Below, piece after piece: positions 27,587 through 35,674 of a stretch of DNA of 42,821 bases (position 1 is its first letter; each line of letters begins with the position of its first letter). The notes beneath the pieces were generated by a model, which made no database searches, had not been told where the DNA came from, and worked only from the letters and a program-made list of their open reading frames with translations. A program made the position numbers and the translations under genes. Location: contig JAILAV010000179.1 in the NCBI GenBank assembly GCA_024681435.1, forward strand, positions 1-42,821. Direction: 5' to 3'. The stretch is from Pseudobutyrivibrio sp. (GTDB taxonomy: Bacteria; Bacillota; Clostridia; Lachnospirales; Lachnospiraceae).

Positions 27587-30010
27587 ATGACCAGGGCAGA
27601 ATTTAGAGAATTACTTGAAAGCAGAATAGTTTTTATTGATGGGGCAACAGGTACAGAGCTACAAAAGCGTGGCATGCCAGCTGGAGTTTGCCCAGAAAAA
27701 TGGATTATTGAAAATCCATGGGCAATACAGGAGTTACAAAAGGCATATTATGACGCAGGTTCTGACATTGTTTTGGCACCTACATTTACAGCTTCTCGTA
27801 TTAAGCTTTCTGAATATGGGCTAGAAGATAATCTGGTGGAAATGAACAGACAACTGGTTCGTCTTACTCGCCAGGTCGCAGGAGACAGGGGGCTTGTTGC
27901 AGCAGATATATCCATGACAGGTAAGCAACTATTTCCTCTTGGGGATTTGATGTTTGAAGACCTTGTAGATTGCTATAAGGAGCAGGTAGAGGCTATTATG
28001 CAAGAGGGGGTAGATTTATTTGTTGTTGAGACAATGATGAGCCTTCAGGAATGCCGTGCAGCAGTCCTAGCAATAAAAGAGACTTGTGACCTACCTATTA
28101 TTGTTTCTCTTACATTTAATCCAGATGGAAAGACACTTTATGGAACATCACCAGACACAGCTATGATTGTGCTGGAGTCTATGGGTGTTGACTGCGTAGG
28201 TATGAATTGTAGTACAGGGCCTGATGCTATGCTTGAATTGGTGCAGCAGATGGCTGCAGTTGCAAATATTCCTATTATTGTAAAGCCTAATGCAGGCTTG
28301 CCAGAATTAGAGGATGGCAAGACCGTATATAAAATGGGACCTGCAGAATTTACAGATGCCTGTGAGAAGCTATATAAAGCTGGCGCATGGCTTTTCGGTG
28401 GATGTTGTGGTTCTACACCAGACCATATTAGAGCCTTAGTATCTAGAATGAAGGATAAGCCTCAGCATAAGATAGAGGAGAAGTCTCTTCGTGTTGTTAC
28501 TTCTGAGAGAATGAATACATGGATAGATCTAGATGGACCATTCATGGTTATCGGTGAAAGAATTAATCCTACTGGAAAGAAAAAGTTTCAGGCATCCCTA
28601 TTAGAAGGCTCAATGTCTATGGTATTGGATTTTGCCAGAGCCCAGGAGGAAAAAGGCGCAAACATTCTTGATGTAAATATGGGTATGAATGGTATTGATG
28701 AGAAGAAGATGATGGTTGATAGCATTTATGAGATTACATCAGCTGTTGATTTGCCTCTTTGCCTTGATACTAGTCATGTGGATGTTATGGAGGCTGCCCT
28801 TAGAGTTTATCCGGGACGTGCTCTTATTAACTCTATTTCAGCTGAAAAAGAAAAGATGGAGCCACTTCTTAAGCTTGCTAAGAAATATGGTGCCATGTTT
28901 ATTACACTTCCTTTATCAGGCGCTGGACTTCCAAAGGATATAGAAGAGAAAAAGCAGCACATCAATACAGTTCTTACAGCTGCACAAAACATTGGTTTAA
29001 AGAAAGAGGATGCTGTAGTAGATGTTTTGGTTCAGACTGTTGGTGCTGAAGGTACAGCTGGCTTACAGTGTTTTGAAACTATTGAATATTGCAAAAACGA
29101 ATTAAATCTTCCTACAGTATGTGGTCTTTCGAATATTTCTTTTGGCATGCCAAATAGACCATTTGTTAATACTACATATCTTACTATAGCAGTTAGCAAA
29201 GGCCTGACTATGGCTATTGCAAATCCAGATCAAGACATGCTTATGTATTGCGCTAAAGCTGCAGATACACTTATGAATAAGCCGGGAGCACTGGAGAAGT
29301 ATGCATCACTGCCTGTACTGGAAACAGGTGTTAAAAAGGCCGGTGTGCAGCAGGATGCAGCTGCAAAGGACAATTCTACATCAGTAGATTCACCTATAGC
29401 AGAATGTGTAATCAAGGGAAAGAAAGAACAGATTGTTATAGAGGTTCAAAAGGCTCTTGATGAAGGTATAGAACCTCAGACTATTATAGAGGAACATCTT
29501 ATAAAGGGAATCAATGTAGTAGGTGACCTCTACGATAAAAAGAAGTATTTCTTACCACAGCTTATAGCTGGTGCTAATGCCATGGAAACTGGTATGAAAG
29601 TTATTGAGCCATTGCTTGCTGGTCAGGAAGGAGATGCTAAAGCCACAATTGTTATAGCCACAGTAGAAGGAGATATCCATGACATTGGAAAGAACCTTGT
29701 GGCACTGATGTTAAAGAATTACGGCTACAATGTTATTGATTTAGGAAAAGATGTACCAGCTGAAACTATTATAGATAAGGCTGTAGAGGTTAATGCTGAT
29801 ATTATTGGTTTATCAGCCCTTATGACCACAACAATGATGCGTATGGATGATGTTGTTAAGCTGGCAAAGGATAAAGGTTGCAAGGCACAGATTATCATCG
29901 GTGGTGCATGTATAAATGAGTCCTTCAAGGATGAGATAAGTGCGGATGGATATTCAGCAGATGCAGCAGAGTGCGTTAAGCTTGTAGCTAATTTAATGAG
30001 TAAGTTCTAA
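27587..30010 (+). CDS. metH: short cobalamin-dependent methionine synthase (Hcy-, pterin- and B12-binding domains; no reactivation domain)
   Basis: DGATGTELQKRG, GGCCGSTPDHI, GERINPTGKKKFQ, EGDIHDIGKNLVALMLKNYGYNVIDLG (DxHxxG cobalamin motif); 807 aa. Confidence 0.92.
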   Translation: MTRAEFRELLESRIVFIDGATGTELQKRGMPAGVCPEKWIIENPWAIQELQKAYYDAGSDIVLAPTFTASRIKLSEYGLEDNLVEMNRQLVRLTRQVAGDRGLVAADISMTGKQLFPLGDLMFEDLVDCYKEQVEAIMQEGVDLFVVETMMSLQECRAAVLAIKETCDLPIIVSLTFNPDGKTLYGTSPDTAMIVLESMGVDCVGMNCSTGPDAMLELVQQMAAVANIPIIVKPNAGLPELEDGKTVYKMGPAEFTDACEKLYKAGAWLFGGCCGSTPDHIRALVSRMKDKPQHKIEEKSLRVVTSERMNTWIDLDGPFMVIGERINPTGKKKFQASLLEGSMSMVLDFARAQEEKGANILDVNMGMNGIDEKKMMVDSIYEITSAVDLPLCLDTSHVDVMEAALRVYPGRALINSISAEKEKMEPLLKLAKKYGAMFITLPLSGAGLPKDIEEKKQHINTVLTAAQNIGLKKEDAVVDVLVQTVGAEGTAGLQCFETIEYCKNELNLPTVCGLSNISFGMPNRPFVNTTYLTIAVSKGLTMAIANPDQDMLMYCAKAADTLMNKPGALEKYASLPVLETGVKKAGVQQDAAAKDNSTSVDSPIAECVIKGKKEQIVIEVQKALDEGIEPQTIIEEHLIKGINVVGDLYDKKKYFLPQLIAGANAMETGMKVIEPLLAGQEGDAKATIVIATVEGDIHDIGKNLVALMLKNYGYNVIDLGKDVPAETIIDKAVEVNADIIGLSALMTTTMMRMDDVVKLAKDKGCKAQIIIGGACINESFKDEISADGYSADAAECVKLVANLMSKF

Positions 30011-30029
30011 AAGAATTTATAGAGGTTTT

Positions 30030-31076
30030 ATGGAAGAGAAAAAACATAAACGAAGAGTACATTATTCTGGTAAGTACCCAAAGAAGTTTGAGGAAAAATA
30101 TAAAGAGCATAACCCTGAAAAGTACGCGGATACCATTGAGCATGTTATTTCTAAGGGTTCTACACCAGCTGGTATGCATATTTCCATTATGGTGCAGGAA
30201 ATACTTGATTTCTTGCAGATAAAACCAGGGCAACAGGGCTTGGATTGTACTCTTGGTTATGGCGGCCATACAAGAAAGATGCTTGAACAGCTTCAGGGCC
30301 AGGGGCGTATATACGGATTGGATGTTGATCCGATTGAATCCGCAAAGACGGTAGAAAGACTAAGAGGCTTTGGTTTCGGTGAGGATATTTTCCAGTTTAG
30401 ACTTATTAATTTTGCTAATATAGATAAGGTTGCCGAGGAAGTTGGTAAGTTTGATTTTGTGTTGGCTGATTTAGGTGTTTCATCAATGCAGATTGATAAT
30501 CCAGAAAGAGGTTTTTCGTATAAGATTGATGGGCCTCTTGATTTACGACTTAACCCGAAACATGGTGAAAGTGCAGCAGAGCGACTTCATAATATTACAG
30601 AAGAAGAGTTTATTGGAATGATGATTGAAAATTCTGATGAGCCTTATGCCAAAGTGATAGCTCATAAAGTATTTTCTCTTATGGCAAAGGGTAATTCTAT
30701 GGACACCACTACAGCACTTCGCGAAGCTATAGCAGAAGCTTTGTGGAAGGTGCCAAAGGAAGAAAAGGATCAGGCAATAAAGAAAAGCTGCGCTCGTGTT
30801 TTTCAGGCGCTTCGTATAGACGTTAATAGTGAATTCGAAGTTTTATATTCTTTTCTAGAAAAGCTACCTGGCATATTAAATCCAGGAGGTCGTGTGGCAA
30901 TTTTGACCTTTCATTCTGGTGAGGATAGATTGGTTAAAAAATCATTTAAAGAGCTTGCAAAAGAAGGAGTTTATTCGGATGTATCTTCAGATGTAATCCG
31001 TCCATCTGTTGAGGAATGCCGTATCAATCCAAGAAGTAAATCTACAAAGATGAGATGGGCTATAAAGGGAGAATAG
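30030..31076 (+). CDS. RsmH-like 16S rRNA (cytosine-N4) methyltransferase, N-terminally extended paralogue
   Basis: LDCTLGYGGHTRKML, DFVLADLGVSSMQIDNPERGFSY, FQALRIDVNSEFEVL, ILTFHSGEDRLVKKSF; basic N-terminal extension. Confidence 0.9.
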   Translation: MEEKKHKRRVHYSGKYPKKFEEKYKEHNPEKYADTIEHVISKGSTPAGMHISIMVQEILDFLQIKPGQQGLDCTLGYGGHTRKMLEQLQGQGRIYGLDVDPIESAKTVERLRGFGFGEDIFQFRLINFANIDKVAEEVGKFDFVLADLGVSSMQIDNPERGFSYKIDGPLDLRLNPKHGESAAERLHNITEEEFIGMMIENSDEPYAKVIAHKVFSLMAKGNSMDTTTALREAIAEALWKVPKEEKDQAIKKSCARVFQALRIDVNSEFEVLYSFLEKLPGILNPGGRVAILTFHSGEDRLVKKSFKELAKEGVYSDVSSDVIRPSVEECRINPRSKSTKMRWAIKGE

Positions 31077-31147
31077 GAATTTGCTTGAGATGATTATTCA
31101 GCAAATTCCTCATATATAAAAAAGTATTGCGAATATTATATTTTCGG

Positions 31148-31176
31148 TTGACAATGCCCTTTTTGAATGTTATATT
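31148..31176 (+). promoter_or_regulatory. promoter for tRNA-Val/tRNA-Met operon
   Basis: TTGACA - 17 nt - TATATT. Confidence 0.82.
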
Positions 31177-31210
31177 TTAACAGTCGCTTGAAGCAATAGC
31201 AACAAGCTCT

Positions 31211-31283
31211 GGGATCTTAGCTCAGCTGGGAGAGCATCTGCCTTACAAGCAGAGGGTCACAGGTTCGAGCCCTGTAGGTCCCA
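31211..31283 (+). tRNA. tRNA-Val (anticodon TAC)
   Basis: GGGATCT...AGGTCCCA cloverleaf, anticodon loop CTTACAA; no encoded CCA. Confidence 0.96.
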
Positions 31284-31308
31284 TTTAGTTCGAAAATATT
31301 ACGTATAT

Positions 31309-31382
31309 GGCGAGATAGCTCAGTTGGCTAGAGCACGCGGTTCATACCCGCGGTGTCGAGGGTTCGAATCCCCCTCTCGCTA
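31309..31382 (+). tRNA. tRNA-Met (anticodon CAT, elongator-like)
   Basis: GGCGAGA...TCTCGCTA with G1-U72 pair typical of Firmicutes elongator tRNA-Met; anticodon loop TTCATAC; no encoded CCA. Confidence 0.93.
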
Positions 31383-31439
31383 CGCAACAAGAAGGAATCC
31401 ATTCGGATTCTTTTTTTGTTGTGTAGCGGAGGGGGATTC
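31366..31439 (+). repeat. long imperfect inverted repeat spanning the tRNA-Met 3' half and terminator
   Basis: GAATCCCCCTCTCGCTACGCAACAAGAAGGAATCC-attc-GGATTCTTTTTTTGTTGTGTAGCGGAGGGGGATTC: two 35-nt arms, complementary apart from a few mismatches/indels. The inner part is the tRNA operon terminator. Confidence 0.9.
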
Positions 31440-31723
31440 TATACTTAATCAAACCACGGGTCTCCCGCGACGACCAATCCGGTAGGCGAGAATTCGAATC
31501 ATTGCTTTCACTTGCAGTAACTGGCGGAGATCATAGTTGGATTTAGACTTTAAATCGACGTTTTCTTCGTACTGATGTTTTTCGATCGTTAAAGTAAACA
31601 TGATGCAAGAAAAATAATTATATTTAGGCATTTTTGCTATCAAAGACACATTTGTAACATATTTAGCTAATAGAATCTCAAACAAGTTACAAAACACGGC
31701 ACCAGATTTTGGAGGGTACAATT

Positions 31724-32002
31724 ATGATGAAGAAGTTATTTGCATCTATTTTTACATTTGCAGGTACAGCTTATGCATTTGCAGCTGAAGAAGCAGTAGT
31801 TATTACTGAGGATGATGCATTACAAATTGCACTTGATACAGCAAACTTTAAGGCTACATCTATTCAATATCCTAAGGTTTGGGATGATACTAATGATGGA
31901 ACAGCTATTTACAAAGTTGTATTTTATGTTGGCCCTGTTGAATTTGCATATCAAATTGATAAAGCTTCAGGTGAAGTATTAGCATCTGAGATTAATGACT
32001 AA
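31724..32002 (+). CDS. small secreted PepSY-like domain protein
   Basis: Signal peptide MMKKLFASIFTFAGTAYAFAAEE; ITEDDALQIALDTANF...YKVVFYVGPVEFAYQIDKASGEVLASEI is PepSY-like. Start set downstream of GGAGGG. Confidence 0.82.
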   Translation: MMKKLFASIFTFAGTAYAFAAEEAVVITEDDALQIALDTANFKATSIQYPKVWDDTNDGTAIYKVVFYVGPVEFAYQIDKASGEVLASEIND

Positions 32003-32129
32003 TTAAATTTGAAAACTGGAAATTGAGAAATTATTTGGGGCACCTCAACAAGGGTGCCATTTTTGTTAAGTATAGATAATACAGTATATTAGTATTGCAT
32101 GTTATACAAAAGATAGAAAATGTAGAAGT

Positions 32130-32159
32130 TTGACAATATATAACTATACAGGGTAATAT
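32130..32159 (+). promoter_or_regulatory. promoter for secreted hypothetical protein
   Basis: TTGACA - 18 nt - TAATAT. Confidence 0.65.
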
Positions 32160-32211
32160 AGCAATATTGATCTATAAATCTCATAGAGGGGATGAAAGGT
32201 AGGAGTTTTTA

Positions 32212-33150
32212 ATGAAAAAGATTTTATCAATGATGTTGGCTTTAGCGGCAGTAATTACATGTGTTACAACAAGCTCTATTACTGCGAGTGCAGCTTCGCC
32301 TGTTGAAGAGCTGTATGCCGTTATGAAGCAGAGTGATGGTTTAGTTGTAAATGGTAAGAGCTATGATTCCATTGCAATTGCAAAGTTACTAAAGGTACAG
32401 AGCCCAATTGTGACTTCGATAGCTGGTTATGAGTATCAATATCAAAATGAGTATGATGACTTCGGATATTTTTGGCGAAGTGATAGAAGAATTATACTTA
32501 TGAGCAACGGCTCATCAAATTATGAGAATCAAGAAAATGTTGTATATTATGATGTGTTATATGATGCGGTCAAAGGTGGTGTTGTTCCAGCAGCGCAAGC
32601 AGCAGAAGCAAATAAGCCATGTCAACTTATGAGCGCTAACTCTGATATATATAATTCAGTAACTGGTGGATTTACTACAAATGAACTTGCAGCTAGAAAT
32701 ATTAATGCTCAATTTTTAGCATCTTACATGCAGGCCCATAATTTTACATCTGCAGAAGATGTGGTTAAGTATTTGATGGCTAATGGTGTTGTATTTTGCA
32801 AAGTAGATATTGTTGATACAGGTATGACTGGTCGCAATAAATATAAGACAACACGCATACCTATGCCAAGTGATGTTGTTCTTTCAACACCTTCAGATTC
32901 AGGTCCATACTCAGCTGTAATTGGTAATTTAACAATTAGTTATAGCATAGACGAAGTTAGTGGTGGCGGTACTATTGTTTATGATGATAACGGTGGAATT
33001 ATCAGTGATACAAGTTTAAGCGGTAGAGGTTGTACTTTAGGTATTAGCGATTCTAAAAATCAATTTAGAATAAGCTCAACTATGCTGGGTAATAATATTC
33101 GTACTACATTTGGTAATTCACCATATGAATATCAAAAAACAGAATTATAA
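32212..33150 (+). CDS. secreted hypothetical protein
   Basis: Signal peptide MKKILSMMLALAAVITCVTTSSITASAAS; no recognised domain. Confidence 0.8.
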   Translation: MKKILSMMLALAAVITCVTTSSITASAASPVEELYAVMKQSDGLVVNGKSYDSIAIAKLLKVQSPIVTSIAGYEYQYQNEYDDFGYFWRSDRRIILMSNGSSNYENQENVVYYDVLYDAVKGGVVPAAQAAEANKPCQLMSANSDIYNSVTGGFTTNELAARNINAQFLASYMQAHNFTSAEDVVKYLMANGVVFCKVDIVDTGMTGRNKYKTTRIPMPSDVVLSTPSDSGPYSAVIGNLTISYSIDEVSGGGTIVYDDNGGIISDTSLSGRGCTLGISDSKNQFRISSTMLGNNIRTTFGNSPYEYQKTEL

Positions 33151-33158
33151 GATTGTTA

Positions 33159-33189
33159 TGGCCGGTTATTAAATAATCGGCCTTTTTTC
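33159..33189 (+). terminator. intrinsic terminator
   Basis: GGCCGGTTATTaaATAATCGGCCTTTTTT. Confidence 0.85.
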
Positions 33190-33197
33190 TAAAATAT

Positions 33198-33229
33198 AGT
33201 TAGACAAACCTAACTGCTGGTGTTATACT
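33198..33229 (+). promoter_or_regulatory. putative promoter with operator overlapping the -35
   Basis: AGTTAGacaaacCTAACT inverted repeat overlaps the -35 region (TAGACA), 17 nt before TATACT. Confidence 0.5.
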
Positions 33230-33265
33230 AATCGCAAAATTAAGGAGGTAGACAAATAGGTAATT

Positions 33266-33523
33266 ATGGTTAAGACAACACTAGAGATAGAAGGTATGAT
33301 GTGTGGCATGTGTGAGTCACATATAAATGATGTTATTAGAAAAGTAGTTCCTGATGCAAAGAAGGTTAAGAGTTCTCATTCTAAAGGAGAGAGTGTTTTT
33401 ATTTCAGATAAAGAACCTGGCGAAGAAAAAATCATGGCTGCTATAGCAGAGACAGGTTATGTAGTACATTCAGTACATACAGAACCATATACAAAGAAGT
33501 TTTTAGGGTTTTTGTCTTTTTAA
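33266..33523 (+). CDS. heavy-metal-associated (HMA) domain protein
   Basis: LEIEGMMCGMCESHINDVI: GMxCxxC metal-binding motif. Confidence 0.9.
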   Translation: MVKTTLEIEGMMCGMCESHINDVIRKVVPDAKKVKSSHSKGESVFISDKEPGEEKIMAAIAETGYVVHSVHTEPYTKKFLGFLSF

Positions 33524-33587
33524 GCGCAGATTGTCATCCAAAAATCTTGTATAATAATATTAGGAGCTTAGATATTTGGAGGGGTCT

Positions 33588-34358
33588 ATGGAAAAGAAAA
33601 AAATATCCGCGCTAGTCATTGCTATTTGCACTATTTCTATTACATCTTGTGGCGTGGAACAAATAGTAGATAATGGACAAAATGATACACAGCAAGAAAC
33701 AAGTGCAATGGAAGAGCCATCACCTGTAGTAGAAGATGCAGCTCAAAATACAGATGATAATGTTGTTATTGAAATTACAGAAGGATATGTTAATTCGCCT
33801 GAATTTCAAGAAGCATTTGACAGTAATATAAGGATTGGCGGGCCGTATCATCCGGCAGGTGCTGCTGAGGTTACTGAATATAGCGATTGGCAGGAAGCAT
33901 ATGATGCTTTGATTCAGGATTTGAATTCGGAAGGTGATTCTATTGATCCTAAGATGATATATGTAAACGATGATGATATTCCTGAAATGGTATATGAGCC
34001 TTCAGAGAACAATATGATTATTGCAACTTTTGATGGAGAATACATTAATCTATTTAGTAGTAAGTTATCATCTATGAGTTACATTGAAAAGGCAAATAAT
34101 CTTTATGCTACAGAGCGAGTTGGTGCCTACTATGACGATTATGTAGTTGCAATTAAGGATGGCGCATGGGTTCAAATTGCCTATGGAGTTAGAGGTCCTA
34201 TTGATGAGTGGGCAGAGGATAGCTTTGATGAAAATGGTGAGCCAATTATTTCATATTGGTTACTTAATGACGTGGAGCTTAAATCTCAAGAAGATTATGA
34301 TAATGAATTTAAAAAGTTTTATGACCCTGCATATGCAAAGGCTGTAGAAATGGAATAA
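33588..34358 (+). CDS. hypothetical lipoprotein
   Basis: Lipobox-like ITSCG after MEKKKISALVIAICTIS; SD GGAGGGG upstream of the ATG at 33588. Confidence 0.8.
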   Translation: MEKKKISALVIAICTISITSCGVEQIVDNGQNDTQQETSAMEEPSPVVEDAAQNTDDNVVIEITEGYVNSPEFQEAFDSNIRIGGPYHPAGAAEVTEYSDWQEAYDALIQDLNSEGDSIDPKMIYVNDDDIPEMVYEPSENNMIIATFDGEYINLFSSKLSSMSYIEKANNLYATERVGAYYDDYVVAIKDGAWVQIAYGVRGPIDEWAEDSFDENGEPIISYWLLNDVELKSQEDYDNEFKKFYDPAYAKAVEME

Positions 34359-34370
34359 ACTATTAAACCT

Positions 34371-34412
34371 AAAAGCAAGTCGGTTACCAAGTGTAGCTGA
34401 CCTGCTTTTTTT
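34371..34412 (+). terminator. intrinsic terminator
   Basis: AAAAGCAAGTCGGTTAccaagtgTAGCTGACCTGCTTTTTTT. Confidence 0.8.
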
Positions 34413-34417
34413 ATTTC

Positions 34418-34447
34418 AAGGTTAATTTAAGATTGCGATTTTATACT
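34418..34447 (+). promoter_or_regulatory. putative response-regulator-activated promoter (copy 1)
   Basis: AAGGTT (34418) and AAGATT (34429), 11-bp period, -10 TATACT at 34442; no good -35 hexamer. Confidence 0.6.
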
Positions 34448-34490
34448 GATTAAAATAGTTATTTCTAAAATCATAAGGAAGGTGAAAATC

Positions 34491-34922
34491 ATGGAAATTA
34501 GTATAATTACAAATGGAACTGAGATGATGACAAAAACAGATCAAAACACAACAAAAGCAAAAGTGGAAAACAAAGAAGTATCACAAAAGGTTGATTCAGA
34601 AAATGGCTTAGAATTAAGCAAAGCTGAGAACCCAAAAACTAAAGGAGACTCATTGGAAATGAGTGATAAGTACAATTTTATTAGCAAGGATGGTGATACT
34701 GTAGAATTATCAGAAACTGCTGAATCTATGAATGATTCAGAAGAATCTGATGATGGTATTATTAAACCTAAAAAGAAAATTATATCTGAAGGAAACATGA
34801 AGCTTGCTAAAACAAGTATTTCAGATGCAACATTAGCTAAAATGTCAAAAGCTAAATTACAACAATTATTGGCAGCAGGACAAATTAGTAGGCAGCAATA
34901 TAACAAAGCAGTAAAGAAATAA
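34491..34922 (+). CDS. hypothetical cytoplasmic protein (143 aa)
   Basis: ORF with SD AAGGAAGGTG; charged Ser/Lys/Glu-rich N-terminal part, C-terminal ISDATLAKMSKAKLQQLLAAGQISRQQYNKAVKK. Confidence 0.78.
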   Translation: MEISIITNGTEMMTKTDQNTTKAKVENKEVSQKVDSENGLELSKAENPKTKGDSLEMSDKYNFISKDGDTVELSETAESMNDSEESDDGIIKPKKKIISEGNMKLAKTSISDATLAKMSKAKLQQLLAAGQISRQQYNKAVKK

Positions 34923-34996
34923 AAGTAGTGCTAGCAATATACCTAGGAGTAGACTTCAACCAAGGAGTTAAAGTAAAATGAGGTCAGGAGGCTATT

Positions 34997-35671
34997 ATGA
35001 GAGTATTAATAGTTGAGGATGAAAAAGAAATTGCAGATGGTGTAGCGGGGATATTGAATGGAGAGGGATATAATACCGATGCTGTCTATGATGGAGAAGA
35101 TGGACTGGACTATATTCTTTATGGCTTTTACGATATTATTCTTTTAGATGTAATGTTGCCAGGTCTTAATGGTTTTGATATTTTGAAAAAAATCAGAGAT
35201 AAGGGAATAAGCACACCTGTAATTATGTTAACTGCAAAGTCCCAAGTGGAAGATAAAATCCAGGGGCTAAATCTTGGCGCTGATGATTATTTAACAAAGC
35301 CTTTTGATGCTGGGGAGTTACTTGCTAGAATACGAGCTAGAATAAGGAATACCGCTGATCTTTCAGAAAATGTTTTATCGGCATACGATATCAGCATTGA
35401 TACTTCTACATATCAGTTAAAGAAAGGGGATAAAGCTATCAAACTTTCTAAAACTGAGTATCAAATGTTGGAATGTCTGATGATGAATAAAGGCCAGATT
35501 TTGCCAAAGAATACCATAATTAATAAAGTATGGGGATTTGATGAATCTGGTGATTATAATAATCTTGAAGTATATGTTTCTTTCTTGCGTAAGAAATTGA
35601 AGTTTGTTGGTGCCAGTGCTTGCATAGTAACGCAAAAAGGCGTGGGATATAGTTTGAATGCAGGAGTGTGA
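34997..35671 (+). CDS. OmpR/PhoB-family response regulator
   Basis: Receiver (VEDEKEIADGV, DIILLDVMLPGLNGFDIL, LTAKSQVEDKIQGLNLGADDYLTKPF) plus winged helix. Confidence 0.96.
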   Translation: MRVLIVEDEKEIADGVAGILNGEGYNTDAVYDGEDGLDYILYGFYDIILLDVMLPGLNGFDILKKIRDKGISTPVIMLTAKSQVEDKIQGLNLGADDYLTKPFDAGELLARIRARIRNTADLSENVLSAYDISIDTSTYQLKKGDKAIKLSKTEYQMLECLMMNKGQILPKNTIINKVWGFDESGDYNNLEVYVSFLRKKLKFVGASACIVTQKGVGYSLNAGV

Positions 35672-35674
35672 TAA

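Noticed and set aside
31449-31721. 90-aa minus-strand ORF between tRNA-Met and the PepSY gene
   Set aside because: No SD, runs into the SD/start region of the PepSY gene and the tRNA-derived repeat. Not called as a CDS, but its region is reported as a finding.
34941-34968. Direct repeat ACCTAGGAGT / ACCAAGGAGT upstream of the response regulator
   Set aside because: 18-bp spacing and weak similarity; does not match the AAGGTT motif and may just reflect SD-like sequences.
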